Source of the DNA: Lentinus brumalis
Lineage: Eukaryota > Basidiomycota > Agaricomycetes > Polyporales > Polyporaceae
Length of the DNA: 64,000 bases
Direction of reading: 5' to 3'
NCBI GenBank assembly: GCA_001792895.1
Contig: MARA01000006.1
Coordinates: 1,426,001-1,490,000 of the forward strand
Part shown: one piece after another, positions 12,101-26,258 of the stretch
How the letters are laid out: each line of letters opens with the position of its first letter
How positions within the stretch are numbered: the first letter of the stretch is position 1
Notes under the pieces: model-generated
What the model was told of the DNA's origin: nothing
The model's input: only the letters and a program-made list of their open reading frames with translations
Database searches by the model: none
Translations under genes and position numbers: made by a program

Positions 12101-15100
12101 GTGTGTCTCGGAGTACTACGAAGCGAACGGGGAGTCTTGAACGCTCTGCACACTTGCGAAGCTCGTTCGCGAAGGTGAGGCATGGAAGCGGGCATGTCAA
12201 TCGCCTCTGGAGTAATCAGTTGCAGGGAGGCATGCAGATGCCGGCCGCGTATTCTGTGCCATTCGCAGCACTGTATGTATCCCGTTTCCACTCGACGTCC
12301 CAGTCGTTGGCAGCTGCTCGAAACCATCCCATGCACGCAATGGCAATGTTTATACGTGCTACAGGACGAGTCAGAAGCATATCAGCAGAGTACAGTGACC
12401 ACTCGAGAGCGAGAAGGACATACAGAGCTTGAGCTGCAAGAGAACTGCATTGCCGGAGGGCTGATCATCACCTCGTGTCAAGACTTGACGTGCACTGCAC
12501 GATCGCAACTCGGCCGTACGAGGAGAAGAGGATCGAGCGTCGCAGCCCCAGGGGAAGCGAACACCGGAGTGGACGACTTGCAATACGCGATCCAGGCAAC
12601 GGCTCTTCATTCATCAGCTCGGCGCACGACCGAGTTAGAGGCTGCAGCTATGTGAGAGACCAGCTCCTAGTATCGCACGTACGGCAAGGTTCAAGGCGTA
12701 CCGTTTTCCAACCCGAATGCACGAACTGGGCGTGCACGCCGTGCACGACCGCAGCGCGGACGGGCTGGAAGCCATCCGGCACAGAGAGCCAGAATCGAAC
12801 GCTAGACTTGACTGCGTACACGGCAAGAAGCGATGCGTGCTGACGTCTTCTCCCGGCCGGACGATATGATGAGCGGACGTGCAACATGGCCGCTTCCACG
12901 CAAGCAACGGATCACCCCGCAGGTGCCTACCAGGAGCGTCCTCGCCGCTCTGTCTGAGACCAGTCCGTATCACTCCGTTGCCCTGTCCGGTGCGTCGCGA
13001 GCTGCGTCGTGAATTGCATGAGGGAGAGCGTATCCTGGACGTGTGCGAGGACATACCAGCGACATACCCCGTGCAATTGCTTGCGCACAGTGCGAACCAC
13101 TGCGCGCGAATACGGGGCTTGCTAATACTTTGACGAGCGCGCGCCAGTTGCCGGGATGCGAGAAGCTAATTGAACGGCAGTCCGCGTGTTCGGGAACGAA
13201 CGTCGAGAGCGCATCGTAGGAGCCGTAGTAAGCTTCGCCGCCATGCCGAGTATGCAGTTCAGATGCAACTGCGAGGCCGAGTCATGGCGCGAAGACGACC
13301 TGTATACCACTGGCCGGTCTCAGTATCAGGACAATTTCCACCTGTATTTTCAAAGTATTCAACCTTCAAGTCAGAAATGACGATAGCAAGTGAGATATAC
13401 CTGCGAAGCCACTCCTGCCAGCTTCCGATGTCAGAATAGCTTGACGAGCGACGCGAACGGATATCGTTTGTGCTCGCGATGTCTCGGTGCGATCCTGGAA
13501 ACTACGTAGCGACACGATGTGATTCGTGGTCCGACGTGTTCGATGTGTGACCTTGAGATCCGAGCTGAGCTAAGGTGCCTCCGAATGTGTTCGTCTTCTG
13601 CTGTCGACCATTCCCTCTACTGCGAGGCAAGTACTAGTACAAGTCAGAAGACTGGACACAAAGGAGCGCGGCGAGGACATACCGTCAAGAGGCTCTCCCA
13701 AGCGACGAGCCACGGCGAACTTGTGCAACCGAGGAGTGCTTTGCATATCTCTGCCGAGTCTAACTGGTGAGCGAGGGAGCGACCTCTTCACTGGCACCCG
13801 ATCATACCTTGTGGTGTTCTCAGTGGCATCCGAGTGTTCGCGTCCGCTCGTGTACGGTGTAAGTACTCAATGTAGCGTGACATTCTCATCTGCAATTCAG
13901 CGCAGGCTGTTCACCATGCACGCAGATACAACCGTGAGCCAGAGCGTATGGATCTCTCGAGTCTCGCCTGCGATCCGGAAGGACTCGTGAGCGTGAGGAT
14001 GCGCACAGACGAGCCCCAGACCCCAAGAGATGGCACATTCCTGCACCAAGAGTCCTGCGTGAGACCTCGTGCGGCGCTGCCCAACTGCCGCCCTCGATTG
14101 GACACCCAGCCGACGAGGCGGACGTCGCTTCAGCCCCGGCATGGACTCTCCTGGACCGTGTGTGTGCGTGCGTGCATACGATATGCGGTCCAAGTTATTG
14201 CTGTGTCCTCCCGCCCGTGCTCTCGAGAGTCGAGTCCAGACTCCAGTGGTATTGCACCTAGCAAGGGTCAGGACGCGACAGATACAGTATACGAGGTTGC
14301 GCACGTACCAGCAAGTCACTCCGACCTTGACCCTCGGCGGGAACGTGGGACGTCCGAGTCAGTCCCTCTAGCGATCTAGGACGGACGGTGTTCCCTGCTC
14401 GTACCGGCTTCCGTTGTCGATAGACACCGAAGCGAGGGACGAGGCGGAGGTTTCCTTCGGCCCATGCATTCGTCCTATGCATTGCCTGGCAGCCGTGAGC
14501 TCCGCTGGCTGTGATGTCTGCTCTCCGCTCTCCGTGTCGTAGCGCACGATTCGTTCTGACTCACGATACAGAGTCAGAGAGTCCTCACCCAGCGCACACG
14601 GATGCGACATACCTTCGTGGTCAGGACATCCGAGCGACACGAGCGGCGTTGGACGTCGGATGTCGCGCATCCTCCCAGCGATTCGGCGAGTGAACTGGCT
14701 GCTCCCAGCCTCCAAACCACCGATTGCGAGTCACACCTTCCATGCCAGCAAGAGTCCGCCTCCCGTCTCGGCCGCCCGCTGTTCGGGGCTACACATGATG
14801 TGTATCTGGTACCAGCTCGAGCGACCGCCAAGACCTCACACTTGCGGTCGTCTTCGTCCTCAACTGACAACACCCCGCTCGAATGAATGGTGGTGCACGG
14901 AACTGCGAGGCTGCGGTGCGAGCAGTCCATTTGCGGGATGGACAGTACTAGTACATGGCTCTGTCAGGATGGTGAGCGTCGTGCGTTGCGCAGACTGACC
15001 AGCCGAGCAGACAGGGACGGACGTACGATTAATTTCTCGCGACGTCCCTGTACATGCCACCGTGGCAGCGAGAGTCGACACCGACGAGGCCGTCGATCGT

Positions 15101-15135
15101 CCGTCTGTGTTCGGAGCCCCGGTATCCACCACGAT
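9128..15135. other. Unit 1 spacer, no assignable gene
   Basis: Six kilobases between MFS copy 1 and the 3' exon at 15136, repeated in all four units. Many short frames are open on both strands, but none resembles a known family, and small indels between units break most of them. Some minus-strand pieces have good splice donors (for example AAG/GTATGT at about 14610 and GTGAGT at about 10040), so decayed multi-exon genes may be present. I could not link them into one model. No RNA gene or simple repeat block stands out. Confidence 0.5.
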
Positions 15136-15370
15136 TCACGAACCGGAGTCTTCGTCTTCGTCTGCGTCGAGGAGCAGGCGCGATCCGAGCCGTCGTTCGC
15201 GTCCGGCGAGATCGACGCTGACTTCAACCCTGGGCAGTCGGGACTGTATGGTCGGATGTTCAGCGTTCAGCATCCAGCGTTCACGTACCTCGAGTGCGTG
15301 TCGCGATAGCTGCTTTCGCCGTCTCGCGAAGGTCGCGGCGTGGTAGCAAAGTCTATGGAGGTACGGCCGG
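15136..15370 (-). CDS. 3' exons of an unrecognised minus-strand gene, unit 1
   Basis: Two exons, 15370-15289 and 15229-15136, joined by a 59-bp intron (GTACGT...CCCAG), encode a C-terminus running from GRTSIDFATTPRPSRDGE through SSYRDTHSR and VEVSVDLAGRERRLG to an acidic end, LLLDADEDEDSGS, then stop. The frame, splice sites and stop are kept in units 1-3, and unit 4 carries a 6-bp in-frame insertion in the first of these exons, as expected for coding sequence. Earlier exons lie to the right; a possible one ends RPRSQLGPT just before 15480. In this unit they are separated from the rest by the transposon inserted at 15575. The family is not recognised, and the gene is probably decayed. Confidence 0.4.
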
Positions 15371-15574
15371 CTGTACGACTAAGACAGAGTACAGAGCGTG
15401 TACGTACGGCGGATACTAGACGTTGGGCGTCGCAGCGGGGATCCGGGATGACGTCGCAACGCGCAATCGAAGGCACTCACGCGTCGGTCCGAGTTGGGAG
15501 CGCGGCCGCTGAGTCGAGGGAAGCGAGGACGCCGTACGGGTGCACGCTGTCCTCGACCGAACACAGAGACCGGT

Positions 15575-15588
15575 TGTCTGGATTTTCC
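15575..15588 (+). repeat. Left terminal inverted repeat of the Plavaka-type element
   Basis: TGTCTGGATTTTCC matches the reverse complement of the right-end sequence at 12 of 14 positions. Subterminal ATCCCGAT motifs follow at about 15637 and 15683. Confidence 0.5.
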
Positions 15589-15975
15589 AGGGACCATCAG
15601 GATACTAGATCATCCCACGCCATCTGACCCAAATCAGGCAATATCCCGATGGCCCGGGCCCCCGTCCGGATACATTTCCCAGTATCCCGATGCCGGGCCG
15701 CAGCATCCCGAGAAAAGTTCCCATATCGGGCCGAGATCATACTTCTTGGGTATAGGGCAAGCGATCAGATGCTATCATCATCGCATACCGTGTTCGAACT
15801 TCAACGCCTCTCTCATCCTCTTACTTCATACTTCACCTCTGTATTCCTGCCACAACAATCGTTGCCTCTTCTCTTGTGTATTGTACCTTTTGTGCGTCTG
15901 TAAGATGTGAGCCAGACACTGGAACTGAAGAGACTACGTGTTAACTGCGATATCTTACACAGACGCCCCACAAAC

Positions 15976-18900
15976 ATGGTTGGAGAGACGACGTGTCTTT
16001 TCTGTGGCGAACCGTTCGGGCCTGGCAGTAAAGATCAGCACCAAGCCCAATGCCGCGTAGCAGCCTCCCCGGCAGTGGCCCATCGCCGCGCAGGAAGAGA
16101 ACTCGAGCCAACCGAGGTACGCCACAGCGGCGTTCAGTTTGACGCTATGGGCTGACTCTTCGAGGCGTATAGCGGCAGAGGAACAAGCTCAACCCGCTCC
16201 CGTCGTCAACCCCGTGCCGATCCAGGCCGCGCCTGTTCGAGCTAGGCCTCTCGGTGCCCCACCCACGATGAGGGGACGAAGTGAGTACACTTCCGTTGAT
16301 CGCCGGCAACATGCACTGATGACACATAGTCGCCTTCGCGGCTACCCGGTCTACTCGTGAGTGCACAGAGCATTGACCTATGGGCTTCGTCTGACCAGTT
16401 TTGATGGCTATAGGCCCTCCTCCGGCTGCGGCTGCCGAGCGGTCGTCCCGCCCTGGCAAGACCTCCGGTAGCAAGGACACGAGGAAATCGTCCTCTAAGA
16501 AGGCGGCAGCTGGAGTACCTTCGTCGTCGAAGGTCGTCGAGGCGCCTCCGTCCAAAGACGCACCGCTGCTGCGGCCGCCTACTCCGTGGATTGAGCAGGA
16601 GGACGACTTCAAGATTGAATTTCACCCTCACGCCAGCAGTACGCCTAAGAGGTACCGCTTCGAGGACTTCAAGAAGGAGGACGAGGCGCGACCTCCCCCT
16701 GTCGTACCTCGCAAGCCATGGCTACCGTTTTCGTCGCGCATCGACTTCGAGTTCGCAGAGTTCTGCGCGGAGGTCGGTCTGAACACGAGTCAGCTCGACT
16801 CCGTACTGCAGCTAGTCCAGCGCATTGTGGCGGATCCTAAGCAGCTCAGCTTCCGGTCAGCGGCTGACGTTCGGGCTGCTTGGGAGAATGCGAAGAGCCA
16901 CCAACCTGCTGTCCGTATGCTCCATTTGTACTCTCGTATCGCGTAGCTCATGTATAGTAAGTAGTTCAAGAAGACTGTCATCGAAGTTCCGTACAAGAAG
17001 GGCACTCTGGAGTTCGATGTTCATTGCCGTTCGCTGTGGCAGTGGGCACTCGCCCTCATCAGGGACCCGACACTTGCACAAAAGATCAATTGGCACGCCG
17101 TCAAGCAGTACAAGTTCACCAATGGAGCTTGGATGAGGTTCTGGGATGAGCCGAACACGGCCGACTATTGGTGGGATATTGAGGTGCGTGCATGATGTCC
17201 TCGCGACGTAGTGACAGGAAATTGACCGCGCGTTCTCAGACAAGTCTCCCTGAGGACGGCTACGCCGTCGCATTTATCCTATATGCCGACAAGACTCGGC
17301 TCTCGTCGTTCGGTAGTCAGAAAGGGTATCCAATCGTCGCAAGAGTAGCAAATATTGATGCAGAAATACGCAACGGTGATGGATATGGTGGCGGCCAAGT
17401 TGTTGGATTCCTACCCATCGTATGTATTTTAGCACGCTCGTAGATAATCTATTGACGATACCGCTGCAGGTCGAGGACGAGGACGAAGAGGGAAAGAAGG
17501 GTTTCACCAACTTGAAGCGGGTCGTCTGGCATGATTGCTTCTGGGTGCTTCTTGAAGAGTTCACCCAACAGTATCCGCTGGGGCACACAACACGATGCGG
17601 CGACGGCGTCGAGCGTGCGCTATACCCCGTGATACTGATTCTGTCTGCAGACTACGAGGAACAGTAAGTGCTCTTACTTGATACAGAGACCGCAATGGTT
17701 GAGAAAATCTACGTTGAGATGCATGATGTCCAACATCCGTGGGGTCAACGGATTAGCTCCGTGTCCCATCTGCCTGGTGCCGAAGGACCAGCAGCATGAA
17801 ATCCATGTCCCTCCCGCATATCCTCTGCGGGATTGGACGCAGGTCAAGAAGATCGTGGAGTCGAACATGAAAGTTGGCGCGAAGGACGCGATCCTGAAGC
17901 CTGATGGTTGGCGAGCGATCCCCGTGAGTCCTCCTCCTCTCAGAAGCTGGTCAATGCTGACGAGTTTTATTAGAACGTGTTCTGGAAGATCCCTCAGTGC
18001 AATGTGCACCGATCGCTGTGCTTCGATCGCCTCCACACCTTCCATGGTGGAGTATGGAGCGATCACCTGTTCGACCAGTGGCAAGAGATACTCAACGAGG
18101 CTGCACGAGATGTCGCAGTACTGGTGAACGCACAGTACGGCACAATCTCGTCTCTGATACATCAACGTCTGATATCTGTCCAGGTTCGACGCCGTCCCCA
18201 GATGGGTCGACCTCAATCACTTCAGTCATGTAACTGCCGTCAACTTCACGGATGGAACGAAGTACCAGGACATCTCGAAGGTAAGGGAGTCAATGCAATC
18301 TTTCTGCACGGCTTGCTCGCTCATTTGTCCATATAGGTGCTCGTCCCGACGGTCTACAACGCATTTCCTGCGTCTGAGAAGCGTTGGATGGCGCTGCTTA
18401 AAGCAATCCGACGCTACAATATTGTCGACTTGTTCTCTGGGCTGGTCGTTCAGACTGAGCAAACCCTGGAGCGTTTCAAGCAAGCTCTCCTCAAGTTCTC
18501 AGAGGCCATACAGGTGAGCGAGCTGAGATTCATAAACTTTGTATTGCATAATCATCGTCGCACTCAGGAATATATGGAGATCCATACCGGGAAGCAGTGG
18601 GACTTCCCGAAGATGCACTTGTCCGAACACATCCTACGTGACATCATGGATAAGGGCGTCACGCGCAACTACAACACGAAGATCTCGGAGAAGCTGCACG
18701 TTATACTCAAGGCGATCTATCTGAACCGCACGAACTTCAAGGACACCGAGACGCAGGTAGCTAAACGTCATATGTATCGTCCGTCTATGCGTTACTCACG
18801 CGTGCTTACCTATGTCAGCTCGGCAATTTCGATCACATCCTTCTGGTTTGCAAGCAGATACGTTATCATTTGGACCTCTTAGATGAGACCATGGGAGTGG

Positions 18901-19640
18901 GTCCAAAAGCCCGGCAGAAGCAGAGCACTGACCTCGTCTTCAACCATGTGACACTGGGTGCCGATGACGCTCCCCTCTCGCTCGCTGCAATCGAGCAAGC
19001 CCATGCCAAGGATGCCGAGTATGCGGACTTCCGGACACGCCTCACCAAATATCTTATACATCTCCGCGCGCCCGGTCCCCGAGGGAAGACGCTTGCGTTG
19101 AAGCCGACAGACAAGGTCAGTTATTCATTCATCACGTATACTGTCGCTTACCTCAAGTATCACAATCGCAATCCACAGATCACCCCATACCGCTACGTCC
19201 GGGTCAACTACGAGTCCCTGGAGACTTGGAGATTGGCAACAGATCGCTTGCGATGCTCCCCCCAATTCTTCGGCCATCCACGTTACGACGGCGTCATCTT
19301 CCAAGCCGACGAATCCGGCACTCTGCAGTTTGGACAGCTCAAGGACGTCTTCATCGTTGAAGTCGCGGATAAGAAGTATCCAATAGCGTTCATCGACGCG
19401 TACCATGTCGTCTCGGGACCACGGACCGTTGTCGACGAGGCATTGGGCCTCTGCCGGTTGCGGAAGGATCGGCGTCGTGATCATGGTACGATGTTCATTC
19501 ATGTTGACTCCATTGTTCGGGGAGCACTGCTTGTTCGAGACCACGCTGTTTCGGTTCATGACGACTATTTTGTTATTGACATTATAGATAGCGACATGTT
19601 CTTGCGCTGTTCGCAGTATTTTCCCGATTGGTACTCATAG
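15976..19640 (+). CDS. Plavaka-family transposase, apparently intact
   Basis: Thirteen exons give one open 972-aa reading frame: 15976-16116, 16181-16280, 16414-16910, 16965-17183, 17240-17419, 17470-17663, 17719-17923, 17974-18134, 18184-18280, 18337-18513, 18568-18756, 18819-19115 and 19179-19640. The N-terminus has a C-x2-C-x11-H-x3-C zinc motif (CLFCGEPFGPGSKDQHQAQC, residues 7-26). Next come a proline/serine-rich linker, KPWLPFSSRIDFEFAEF and VPYKKGTLEFDVHCRSLW. The core is ILYADKTRLSSFGSQKGYP, RVVWHDCFWVLLE, CGDGVERALYPVILILSAD, CPICLVPKDQQ and CFDRLHTFHGGVWSDH. These are the conserved blocks of Plavaka (CACTA/EnSpm-related) transposases of Agaricomycetes. It is read as a DDE-type cut-and-paste transposase from family knowledge; the catalytic residues were not assigned individually. 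No frameshift or internal stop was found. Confidence 0.85.
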
Positions 19641-20307
19641 CCTATATATCGACATTGAATCACGGACATGGCACATCTTGCACACAATCCCGGTGTCGCA
19701 ACATGAGTTAACATGAGGTGCGTTCCGCATCTCTCCCGCCCGCACAATGATCTAGTTTACAGCACCAACAGAGGAGGAAGGAGGAGACTGTATGCTACGT
19801 GTGGGACGATACTGACTCTGTGGCGACACGCAGTGCAGACCGAGCGGATCACAAAGGTTCGATGCCGTGTACTACTTATCCAGGTAAGCCATCAGCCAGG
19901 ACTCTAATTTCAAGTACCGGACACCGCTCATTCACGCACACTATGATGTAGTATTCTCGCCGCTTATGCGAGGTATTTGTTATGCGCCCACCCGGGGCCA
20001 CCACGAGCTGATCATAAATTAACGTCACCAGGCGGCCGACACTCGCCGATTTGTTGCTTGTGGACAGTATCACCGCAAGCGGTAAGTACTTACTTCCACT
20101 CACACTCAGCTGCTGACGAGCAATGTCTGCGCAGCTTGCGCTGATCTCACGCTCGTTCCGAGTCGCCAGGCGAGGCCTCAGCGTGGCAGCCGGCGGTCTC
20201 ACCATCTTACTCGCAGTCCGAAGCTCTCAGCTCCTTATCAACCTCACAACTGCGGTTGTCACCATCGATCCCCTTCCCCGTCGACTCTACCAGCAACTCC
20301 CACCGCT
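19641..20307. other. Between transposase and CDC48 copy, no gene seen
   Basis: About 670 bp with only short broken frames. It could include degraded 5' sequence of the CDC48 copy, but no N-domain motif was recognised. Confidence 0.4.
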
Positions 20308-22275
<1,968 letters not shown>

Positions 22276-22470
22276 CCTGGACAACGTGCACGCGGGCGCG
22301 CCTTGCGTCATGTTCTCAAGGAACCGGCCGGGCGCATCGATTCTTCTCTCCGCCGTCCAGGTTGTCTGTTCTCTGGCGGCTCATCGATACTACCACCTTC
22401 GTTCGTGTCTATCCATCCTCAAGGCCGTCAAGAAGTTGCTCGTTGTACCCATACCCGACGTCCAGAACTC
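22276..22470 (+). pseudogene. Second, smaller CDC48-like fragment
   Basis: Immediately after the CDC48 C-terminal remnant the sequence reads GAPCVMF, then, after a change of frame, RIDSSLRRPGCL and, after another, LSILKAVKK. These match, in order, three D2 segments of CDC48 ([29 protein letters not shown]) with most of the intervening sequence lost. Either a separate capture or an internal duplication would explain it. The resemblance is short but collinear. Confidence 0.5.
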
Positions 22471-23720
22471 TCCCGAACTCAAAAAATTCCGTTCAACAGC
22501 TTGCAACAGCACGACGAAATATGCGTAAGTGCATTGATTGCTTCTATTGCCATACGTATCCAATGCCCCGGACTCCGTTGCCAGGATGATTCCTCAAAGC
22601 ACCGTCTGGTGATCGCGATAAGTGAGTGTATATCCTTCGTACGTACATTCAAATCAACATACGCTGACACACGTTGTCGTTACAGGTACAGGCGGACACA
22701 TATTATGAACCTTTTCACGGAGCGCTGCGCAATGCGGCACGGAGAACTACTCACTCGAAGGAAGCACGAAGCAGGCGTTGCACCATGCGAGCAGTGAGTA
22801 AATCTTTGCTTGCCTTCGATGCTATCCTAGACCTAATTGTTTGTCCTGACCAGACTTCTCCGCGTACAATTTTCACCTGCGTCCCCGGGCTGTAGCATGG
22901 TTGGTAGTGACGGCCGTACAACATACGTAAGTCCATTCTGCCCACAGTATCCACCTGAACACGTTCACAATGTCACCCCGCAGCCCACTGTTTGCTGTAC
23001 GTGCCGGAAGTACTTTTCCCTGGGCGCTCCGCTCCACGTTGTCCGTCCAACCGCCTCTTCCTCTGGCCTGTGCATGTTGGAGCATGAGGCTCAAGATACC
23101 CAGATACAGAAACACCCAACGACACGCGTAGACGGTACGAACATCCAGCAGACGTTGGCATGTTATCGTACGTCCTTGCTAAATTGTTCTGCAGGGCACG
23201 CATGGCAATGCTCGACAGGATGCTATTCTGAGAGACGGCGAAGCTTCTCCTGGCAACTGCGGCACCCTGACTAGCCGACATGTCTGATTGCTTCCCAGAA
23301 TTCGTCGATCACCATCCGTACCGTGCCCAAGGCCGCCACTTCAAACTCGAAGAGGGACTTCTCTCTGCAGCGTGAGTATTCCGCAAAATGATGTCCCATT
23401 TCGAGTTGCTGACTCGGTCTCCATGCCGTACATACAGCACGATCTAGGGCGGGAGTTCTCTGATCCCTACGGCGTGCACTGGATGCCTAAGGTGAGTCGA
23501 CATAAGTACTCAATATGGCCGACCCGGGATTTTGACTAGCGTTGCTCTCTGGAACGATATAAACTCCCGCTTTTCGTCGCATTCCTCAGCCCCTCTTCCA
23601 CCGGTATCCAAGTCCTCTGCCCTCTGCCCTTGCACGTCTACTCTTGTGAGCGTACCTCAATGTTTCCCTGATGCTTCTCCCTGCTCATCACCGCCTGCGA
23701 TCGTTGTCAGCAGCGTTGAG
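22471..23720. other. Element interior, no gene seen
   Basis: About 1.25 kb with only short frames. Repeated GTAAGT/GTGAGT and AG signals could mark small decayed exons, but no family was recognised. A pyrimidine-rich stretch around 23560-23700 probably is the leader of the gene starting at 23721. Confidence 0.4.
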
Positions 23721-25954
23721 ATGCCTCCCCGTTACAAGAAGAAGAACGCCGACGCCGTGGAAGCGATCGACATAGACGTCTCCGAGTCATCCGAGGGCTC
23801 CTCCGAGGACGAGGCTCAAGTGGCAGAGGCGCACGCTGCCAACGACGCTCGGGCACAGGAGCTCCTCGCAGTCGTTCCTACAAATGTGCCTGCTCCCTTG
23901 CTGATCACGGTAAGTGGTTGTGTATTCCGGAGGCTTGTTCGCCGCTTACTTGCCTTCCTTGTTCAGCACCTCCGGGACGCACAGGTCTTGGTAGGTAACT
24001 TGCAGGACCTGCTCAAGACGTACAAGCACAGGGAGGACGCCAGGCGCAAGGCTCCCAACACATGTTCGAAGTGTGGTAAGAAGACGAAGGCGAAGCTTAC
24101 GCCTCCTCCGGAGCTTGAGGGTCTTGAGGAGGACATCGCGTACATCGGCCGTGTGTATTCTCTTCTCGTCTGCCTCTGGCCTCCGAAGGAGGCGTTCGTG
24201 ATGGGTGTACGCCCTGAGGGTGTCGATCCGAGAGATACGAGCAGCGCTATCCTAAGTATGGGGATCGTGGGCAGGCGTTGATCAACGCACGTGTTGCCGA
24301 GTTCGTCGACTTCCTCCCTCTTGAGTTCGTCGAGTGGCTTCGAAACAAGTGGTGGAAATCCGTTGTACGTGCACTATTCTCGTCCGTTTGCTGTCATACG
24401 GCTGATCCAAGGGACATTTCAGATTGCGCGGGGATCAATACACACAAGTGCCACATGGTCGCGAACGTCAAGGCTGTTCGTGGCGAGATCTTCCAGCACA
24501 TCGCTGACCTTGACACGCGTCTCGCGTTCTGGCGTGGCAATGGCGAGCTCTTCGCGCCAATCTTCTACCCCAACGGCGACACCTCCCAGAAGCACCATGT
24601 CTTCCGGAACGCGGCTGTTCTCAACGTGAGTGATGTTGTCTTAGTAGCCAGTTCGGACTCACATCTCTCTACCTTCTAGACGCTTATGGTCATGAACTAC
24701 GGACGAGGTGCGCTGTCCAGGACCCAGCCTCCAAGTAGCAACACCACCGCTAAGAGCTATGGTGTCGAATCGGTCTCGAACGGCATGGCGGCTGCAGCGT
24801 TTGTCATCGTAAGTTACTCATTAAATGAGTATCATCTACATGTACACTGACAGAACTGTCTTAGATTCTCTTCCTGCTCTCCGGCTCGTCGACATTCCGG
24901 CCCTCGGATTGGCAGCCTCGTTTCGAAGAGTTCGTCAAGTTCTTAATGAAGAAGCGCGAGACTCGCGCCATCAAACATCTCATGGGTCACCTCGACTATC
25001 ATCTCTTCAGCGTGCCCGGCGGTCGCCATGTCGTCACTGCTTTGCCTCACACGGACGGCGACTCTGACGACGAAGATTGGGGCGCTCTTGATGAGGAGTT
25101 CGAGGAACCTGCGATCAGCCTTCGCGTTCGTCCCTTCGCCATCAACGCGACATCCAAGGAGCGAGTGCGGTCCTGCGTAGGGCACGCGTGACCGCCATCT
25201 CTAGGGCATTGACTGGCACGTCGGCGGCGGCGGCGGCGGCGTTGGCGCGTTGACTCCCCGGCAGTGAGTATGACTCGGAGGGACCCGACACGCCACCGAC
25301 TCGTCTCCCCACTCCGGAGGGGTTGGACTTGAGCATCATCTCCCGAATCCCGCACGACGCGGAGTCCGTCTCAGTCTCCCTCTCTCGTGTGCAGTTCGCA
25401 GCCTTGCGGTCCAACGATCGTCAAGTCCCTGCTGCCCTTGCTGCTCGTATCGTGCCCATGGCCCCCCCGCGCCCGCAGAGCAGGCCGCCGTAGTTCCCGA
25501 CGCCCCGCCCAAAGCTCCTCGCCAGCGCGGTGGCCCCACCAAGGCCCCGAAGAGCGTGCAGCCCCTCCCTGCCCCCGTTGATGATGTCGACGCAGTTCCC
25601 GACGCACAAGCTGGCAATGCTCCTCGTGCGCGCCGCAGCGCCGCCACAAAGGCCAAGGCCTCGACGAACGAGGAGCCCGTCCTTCCTATCCCTCCCCCGG
25701 GTCAGCGTCGCAAGGCCTCGAAGTCCGACGGTCCCTCAAAGAACACACCTGCTGTCCTTGCCCCGGTCCCTGACGCCGACGCTGTCAAGCCCAAGGTGAA
25801 GCCCAAGCCAAGGCCCGTCAAGAAGAGTGGGAAGGACGCAGGCAAGGCGAAGGCGGCTGCAGCGTATGAGGAGGAGGAGGTCCTGGAGGAGGAGGCTGAC
25901 GCTCCCGTGCGTGCTCGTCGTACTACCCGCGCCTCCACCTCTAAGCATCCATGA
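23721..25954 (+). pseudogene. Unknown element-borne gene with frameshifts
   Basis: Multi-exon gene that I do not assign to a family. Exon 1 (23721-23909) encodes MPPRYKKKNADAVEAIDIDV and an acidic Ser/Glu stretch. Exon 2 starts at 23967 and has CSKCGKK. A one-base shift near 24236 is needed to continue into QRYPKYGDRGQALINARVAE and FVEWLRNKWWKS. Further exons run 24423-24625, 24680-24808 and from 24865 (RFEEFVKFLMKKRETRAIKH, then an acidic DGDSDDEDWGALDEEFEE). More shifts occur near 25155 and in a C run near 25467, followed by a long Ala/Pro/Lys tail ending at 25954. Gene order suggests a companion gene of the Plavaka-type element, as CACTA elements often carry a second gene. The shifts at homopolymers could be sequence errors. 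Confidence 0.5.
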
Positions 25955-26258
25955 ATGCCGGTCCGTGCTGCTTATCTTGTCGCTCCCTGGAACGTGTACC
26001 CCCCTAGCATCTGTTCTCTGTGCGTAACTACATCATACCGTCGCGAATGTCATTGCTATTTCTTGCCATCATGTCTCGTGGACCTGAATCTCAATCCTGA
26101 TAGGCGCGACTGCATCTCGATGATATTATTTGAATCCAGATAAGTACTCGATTGATCTGACGGGACCTGCGCTCGTATCTGGATGTTATTGCGGCTATCA
26201 CAGCATCAAGGACCATCTAGATACATCCAGATAGTCTTGGGAAAATCGGGACATTTTT
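25955..26258. other. Right subterminal region of the Plavaka-type element
   Basis: No gene. It contains several ATCCAGAT/ATCTGGAT motifs in both orientations (about 26113, 26179 and 26225), which resemble transposase-binding subterminal repeats, and ends in the right terminal repeat. Confidence 0.5.
26240..26253 (-). repeat. Right terminal inverted repeat of the Plavaka-type element
   Basis: GGAAAATCGGGACA is the imperfect partner of the left end. Five T residues separate it from the flank gtggcctg, so the exact end is uncertain. Confidence 0.45.

Noticed and set aside
12475..12843. 122-codon plus-strand frame present in all units
   Set aside because: It is conserved only as much as the surrounding DNA, opposite frames are equally open, and no domain or splice context was found.
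15976..19640. Transposase as a KDZ (Kyakuja-Dileera-Zisupton) type
   Set aside because: The conserved blocks (LYADKTRLSSFG, CPICLVPK, VPYKKGTLEF) fit Plavaka.
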